8,799 nt of DNA from Chloroflexota bacterium (GTDB lineage Bacteria > Chloroflexota > Dehalococcoidia > Dehalococcoidales > UBA2162): assembly GCA_016202525.1 (NCBI GenBank), contig JACQOM010000018.1, forward strand, positions 1 to 8,799, written 5' to 3'. Positions 6,359-8,799 of this stretch are shown here, in pieces; the first letter of the stretch is position 1, and the number at the start of each line of letters is the position of its first letter. The position numbers and the translations under genes were made by a program. The notes under the pieces were generated by a model, which saw only the letters and a list, made by a program, of their open reading frames with translations, was not told the DNA's origin and searched no databases.

Positions 6359-6685
6359 TTATTTTGCCTTGCCGTGCTCGAAACCGAGCGCCTTCAGCAC
6401 CCGTTCCTCATTGGTGAAATCGCCGACCATCAACTTCTGCGGTAGCGGCGACGTTTTCATTAGTGTCGGGATTGCCACTATCTGCTCCTGCCGCGCAACC
6501 TCGGGATGTTCCAGGAGGTCCACCACCTCAATGGTACATTTATCCTTAAGGTGCTCGGCACAAATACGGTTCAGATTCTTGTAAGCTACCACACAACGTG
6601 GCGTCCAATCAGTGACGAAGAGGCGCATTTTCCACTCTTCGACGCCGTTGGTATTACCATAATCCGGGTGTGCTTTCGTGCTCAT
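6359..6685 (-). CDS. Divergent KaiB-like protein, first of three
   Basis: This 108-aa protein has a recognisable KaiB/thioredoxin-like core (about 17-102), with [11 protein letters not shown] (51-61) and the cis-Pro IVAIPTLMK (69-77). It departs from the other two at key places. The usual Y-V-A/T-G-x-T-P is replaced by FVTDWTPRC (23-31). The P-x-R-K/R-x-I-G-D/N-L segment becomes PQKLMVGDF (82-90). It also has cysteines C31, C42 and C50. The DWTPRC stretch superficially recalls a thioredoxin active-site loop, but it has only one Cys there, so no redox activity is claimed. Its ATG overlaps the kaiC stop as ATGA, and AAGGAGG (6696-6702) lies in the last kaiC codons, so coupling with kaiC translation is expected. 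It may modify the KaiC-KaiB complex or bind another partner; this is inference. Confidence 0.88.
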   Translation of the reverse strand: MSTKAHPDYGNTNGVEEWKMRLFVTDWTPRCVVAYKNLNRICAEHLKDKCTIEVVDLLEHPEVARQEQIVAIPTLMKTSPLPQKLMVGDFTNEERVLKALGFEHGKAK

Positions 6686-8412
6686 TTTACCCTGGCCTCC
6701 TTAGCCCCCGGCTTAGACTCCCGGTGGCTGGCCAGTGTCTTCTTTTCCGTGGCGAGGGCTTTATCCCGCGCCTTTTCTTGCGCGATGACCATCTCTGTCT
6801 CCTTGATATCCGATTCAAACTCGGCGCGCATGGCAGCAATCCTGGCTTCCAGGGCGCGGCGCTTTTCCTCTATCTGGCGTTCGCGGGAAGCCGTTCCCTC
6901 GTGCCTAACGACATCCGCGGCTTCATCGGCGGATATCTGCGCCAGGCGGGCGGTACCCATGAAGGCTCCGGCAGCCGTGGAGTAGATATCCACCAGCTCT
7001 ACGCCCTTGTTGCTCATCACGAACTCGCGCACCTGGTTGGAGTGGTTCATGCCGCGGGACTTGACTATCACCAGGGTGCGGTTGCGCTCCAGGTTGCCCT
7101 GCACGTTAGCGAGATGTATCCACGTATCGAAGGCTGAGGACAGGCCGACGCCGGTCTGCTCTGTGGCGGCACTCTCGGACATACTGGTAAACATTGCCGT
7201 TATCTCGTGCATTTTCAAGAAATCAACGACGCGCAAAATCATCTGCCTTACCTCGTTAAAGGCACCCAGGGAAATAAAGTCGGTAAGGGCATCCACCACC
7301 ACGATTTCCGGCTTGTGTTTCAGGGCTTCCGCCTGGATAGTAAGCAGGTGCTTTTCCAATCCCTGTTCCGAAACCCGGACGGCATGGAAATGGAGCAGCC
7401 CCTTCTTGACCCACGGCTCCAGGTCGATGCCGATGGAACGCATATTGCGCATAATCTGGTTGGGGGCTTCTTCAAAAGCATAGTAGAGACAACGTTTGCC
7501 GCTGCGGCACCCGGCTTGAATCAGACTGGCGGAAAGGCTGGTCTTGCCGGTGCCCACCATACCGGACAACAGGATGGAGCTGCCTTTGATGTAACCCTTG
7601 CCGTCGAGCATGGCATCAAGGCGGGGTACTCCGGAAGTTACCCTCTCGTTGGAGGCGGGGTAATTCAGTCTGACTCCGGTTACGGGCAGGATAGAGATGC
7701 CGTTCTCATCGATAATGTAAGGAAATTCGTTGGTGCTGTGAGCGGAGCCGCGGTACTTCACAATGCGCAGGCGGCGGGTAGACAGCTCTGCGGTAATGCG
7801 GTTATCAAGGAAGATAACACAGTCGGAGACATACTCCTCCAGACCATGGCGGGTCAGTGTGGTCTCACCGCCGCGCTCGCCAGTGACGATGGTGGTCACA
7901 CCCTTGTCCTTGAGCCAGCGGAAGAGGCGGCGCAGCTCGGCGCGGATGATGCCGGTGTTGCTCAGCCCGGCGTAAAGAACTTCGATGGTATCCAGCCCCA
8001 CCCGCTTGGCTTTTATGGAATCGATGGCGCTGCCCAGGCGGACGAACAGGCCTTCCAGGTCATATTCCCCGGTCTCTTCGATTTCGCTGCGCTCCACGGA
8101 TACCTGGTCGATAAGCAGCTTCCCTGAAGCAACCAGGCTCTTGAGGTCGAAGCCGAGAGAGCCGACGTTGGTGGTGAGCTCCTGCTCCGTTTCCTCGAAG
8201 CTCATGAATACACCGGGTTCGTTGTACTGGGTTATGCCGCGTACCAGGAACTCCAGGCTCATTAAAGTCTTACCGGAACCGGCGCTGCCGTAGACCAGGG
8301 TGGGACGTCCGGTGGGCAGTCCGCCACCGGTTATCTCATCCAAACCCTGAATACCAGTGGGAGTCTTTTCTAGTATAGGTAGCACCGCTTCCTTCTGCGA
8401 TTTCTTGGCCAT
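6682..8412 (-). CDS. kaiC: Two-domain KaiC ATPase/autokinase with extended helical C-terminus
   Basis: This 576-aa protein has two RecA-like domains. CI (about 14-245) has Walker A GSAGSGKT (42-49), the double Glu E73-E74 and Walker B Asp D141. CII (about 255-485) has Walker A GMVGTGKT (284-291), E314-E315 and D374. The CII phosphosite region aligns with the cyanobacterial one as T420, S425 and S426 (TGVGLSSAFD), so the tandem site is Ser-Ser rather than Ser-Thr, as described for KaiC2-type proteins. After the STAAGAFMGTARLAQ segment comes a charged helical tail of about 75 residues (about 495-570) with heptad-like spacing, longer than in Synechococcus KaiC (about 519 aa). Such tails support double-ring assembly in Rhodobacter KaiC. 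The start at 8412 has AGGAGG at 8418-8423. First gene of the operon kaiC, three kaiB, histidine kinase. No kaiA is present in the window. Confidence 0.95.
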   Translation of the reverse strand: MAKKSQKEAVLPILEKTPTGIQGLDEITGGGLPTGRPTLVYGSAGSGKTLMSLEFLVRGITQYNEPGVFMSFEETEQELTTNVGSLGFDLKSLVASGKLLIDQVSVERSEIEETGEYDLEGLFVRLGSAIDSIKAKRVGLDTIEVLYAGLSNTGIIRAELRRLFRWLKDKGVTTIVTGERGGETTLTRHGLEEYVSDCVIFLDNRITAELSTRRLRIVKYRGSAHSTNEFPYIIDENGISILPVTGVRLNYPASNERVTSGVPRLDAMLDGKGYIKGSSILLSGMVGTGKTSLSASLIQAGCRSGKRCLYYAFEEAPNQIMRNMRSIGIDLEPWVKKGLLHFHAVRVSEQGLEKHLLTIQAEALKHKPEIVVVDALTDFISLGAFNEVRQMILRVVDFLKMHEITAMFTSMSESAATEQTGVGLSSAFDTWIHLANVQGNLERNRTLVIVKSRGMNHSNQVREFVMSNKGVELVDIYSTAAGAFMGTARLAQISADEAADVVRHEGTASRERQIEEKRRALEARIAAMRAEFESDIKETEMVIAQEKARDKALATEKKTLASHRESKPGAKEARVK

Positions 8413-8417
8413 TTATA

Positions 8418-8423
8418 CCTCCT
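8418..8423 (-). promoter_or_regulatory. Ribosome binding site of kaiC
   Basis: The - strand reads AGGAGG five bases before the kaiC ATG at 8412. No consensus promoter stands out in the 79 bases between kaiC and the upstream regulator gene, so kaiC may share that gene's transcript. Confidence 0.75.
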
Positions 8424-8491
8424 ATCATGAGTCGAAACCCGACGTTGCCTTTAACTAGAACTGCACCAATATCACCTTTACCTCTCGGATT

Positions 8492-8737
8492 CTATTTCTT
8501 ACCACGGATTGCCTGCTTCGCCAGCTTCTGAATGTCATCCATTATCCATATGCGAGTTAGAGTAGAAACGCCGATCCCCATGCGGTTAGCCTCTTTCTTG
8601 ATCTGTTCCCAATTCTCGTGGCTTACCCGAATGGGGATTATTTTCTGAAGATTCTTTTTGCCGACGGATTGTTTCAAAGGTTCCTTCTTTTGTCCATCGT
8701 GATTGGTATTAGGGAGTGTCTTGTCAGGATTGGCCAT
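8492..8737 (-). CDS. Small ribbon-helix-helix (CopG/Arc-like) DNA-binding protein
   Basis: With the start at 8737 the protein has 81 residues. The disordered, Lys/Asn-rich first 30 residues are followed by a ribbon-helix-helix layout: strand KIIPIRV (32-38), helix with SHENWEQIKKEANRMG (39-54), turn, and helix VSTLTRIWIMDDIQKLAK (57-74). Such proteins dimerise through the strand, which also contacts DNA, and serve as repressors or antitoxins. The 8737 ATG is preferred because GGAGG lies seven bases upstream of it; an ATG at 8779 would add 14 residues but has no such site. It reads toward kaiC across a 79-bp gap. No toxin gene is next to it within the window, so a simple regulator, perhaps of the kai operon, is as likely as an antitoxin. 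Confidence 0.75.
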   Translation of the reverse strand: MANPDKTLPNTNHDGQKKEPLKQSVGKKNLQKIIPIRVSHENWEQIKKEANRMGIGVSTLTRIWIMDDIQKLAKQAIRGKK

Positions 8738-8779
8738 TTGTTTGCCTCCGGCTGCCCCCCAAGGTGCACAGCAATACAC

Positions 8780-8796
8780 ATTGTATACGTGACAAT
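8780..8796. promoter_or_regulatory. Possible promoter/operator of the ribbon-helix-helix gene
   Basis: ATTGT (8780-8784) and ACAAT (8792-8796) form a dyad with a seven-base spacer. On the - strand TACAAT (8785-8780) is a good -10 box about 40 bases before the 8737 start. Any matching -35 would lie near or beyond the window edge. Autorepression by the encoded regulator is a possible use of the dyad. Confidence 0.3.
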
Positions 8797-8799
8797 AGT

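Noticed and set aside
6359..6685. First KaiB-like protein as an active thioredoxin
   Set aside because: The DWTPRC loop has a single Cys and not a C-x-x-C pair, while the length and the cis-Pro context match KaiB.
7207..8127. A 306-codon open frame on + opposite kaiC
   Set aside because: It lies fully antisense to a well-conserved kaiC, has no ribosome binding site and no family-like motifs; GC-rich antisense frames of this sort are common shadows.
8738..8779. ATG at 8779 as start of the ribbon-helix-helix protein
   Set aside because: The extra 14 residues (Cys/Ala/Gly-rich) look like untranslated leader, and the ATG at 8737 has a good GGAGG.
1..8799. CRISPR array, tRNA or rRNA gene, or insertion sequence
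   Set aside because: No regularly spaced repeats of 24-40 bases, no cloverleaf or rRNA-like stretch and no transposase or terminal inverted repeats were seen.

Overview
The window reads as bacterial DNA. It has strong Shine-Dalgarno sites, a consensus extended -10 promoter and tightly packed operons. Nothing in it fixes the taxon. The mix of a two-domain KaiC, several KaiB proteins, a PAS histidine kinase and a nearby integrated-element-like block would fit a free-living Chloroflexota or similar environmental bacterium, but this is a low-confidence guess.

Left part (1-2755, all on +): an accessory block. It opens with the C-terminal end of a protein that enters from the left edge and finishes in a zinc ribbon, as replication primases and helicases of mobile elements often do. 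Inside that coding end are three 9-bp units facing three inverted 9-bp units. After its stop come a very GC-rich hairpin and a small cluster of TAGCATAGG repeats. A compact three-gene operon follows (588-2755): a 282-aa protein whose C-terminus resembles the RuvB-binding domain of RuvA, a 356-aa coiled-coil protein with a C-terminal Cys cluster, and a 90-aa zinc-ribbon protein. None of the three can be named with confidence.

Middle (2756-3671, +): a 150-bp intergenic region carries a perfect extended -10 promoter placed so that the mRNA would start almost at the GTG codon of the first gene. Two overlapping single-domain response regulators follow. They are about half identical, so they look like a tandem duplication.

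Right part (3668-8412, all on -): an operon in the order kaiC, kaiB-like 1, kaiB-like 2, kaiB-like 3, PAS histidine kinase. Junctions are an ATGA overlap or short gaps of 1 to 20 nt. The operon converges on the response regulators, and the two stop codons share the four bases TTAA. No kaiA is seen. KaiC has two intact ATPase domains, a Thr...Ser-Ser phosphosite triad and a long charged helical C-terminal tail, as in the KaiA-independent KaiC2-type proteins. Upstream of kaiC on the same strand is a small ribbon-helix-helix regulator (8492-8737).

Proposed joint working (inference): KaiC and one or more of the three KaiB proteins form a timing or energy-sensing complex. The cytoplasmic PAS kinase reads it or works beside it. 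The two CheY-like receivers encoded tail to tail with it would be the phosphotransfer partners. The unusual points are three different KaiB proteins with one KaiC, a C9 tract at the end of the third kaiB next to the kinase start, and a probable leaderless receiver mRNA.
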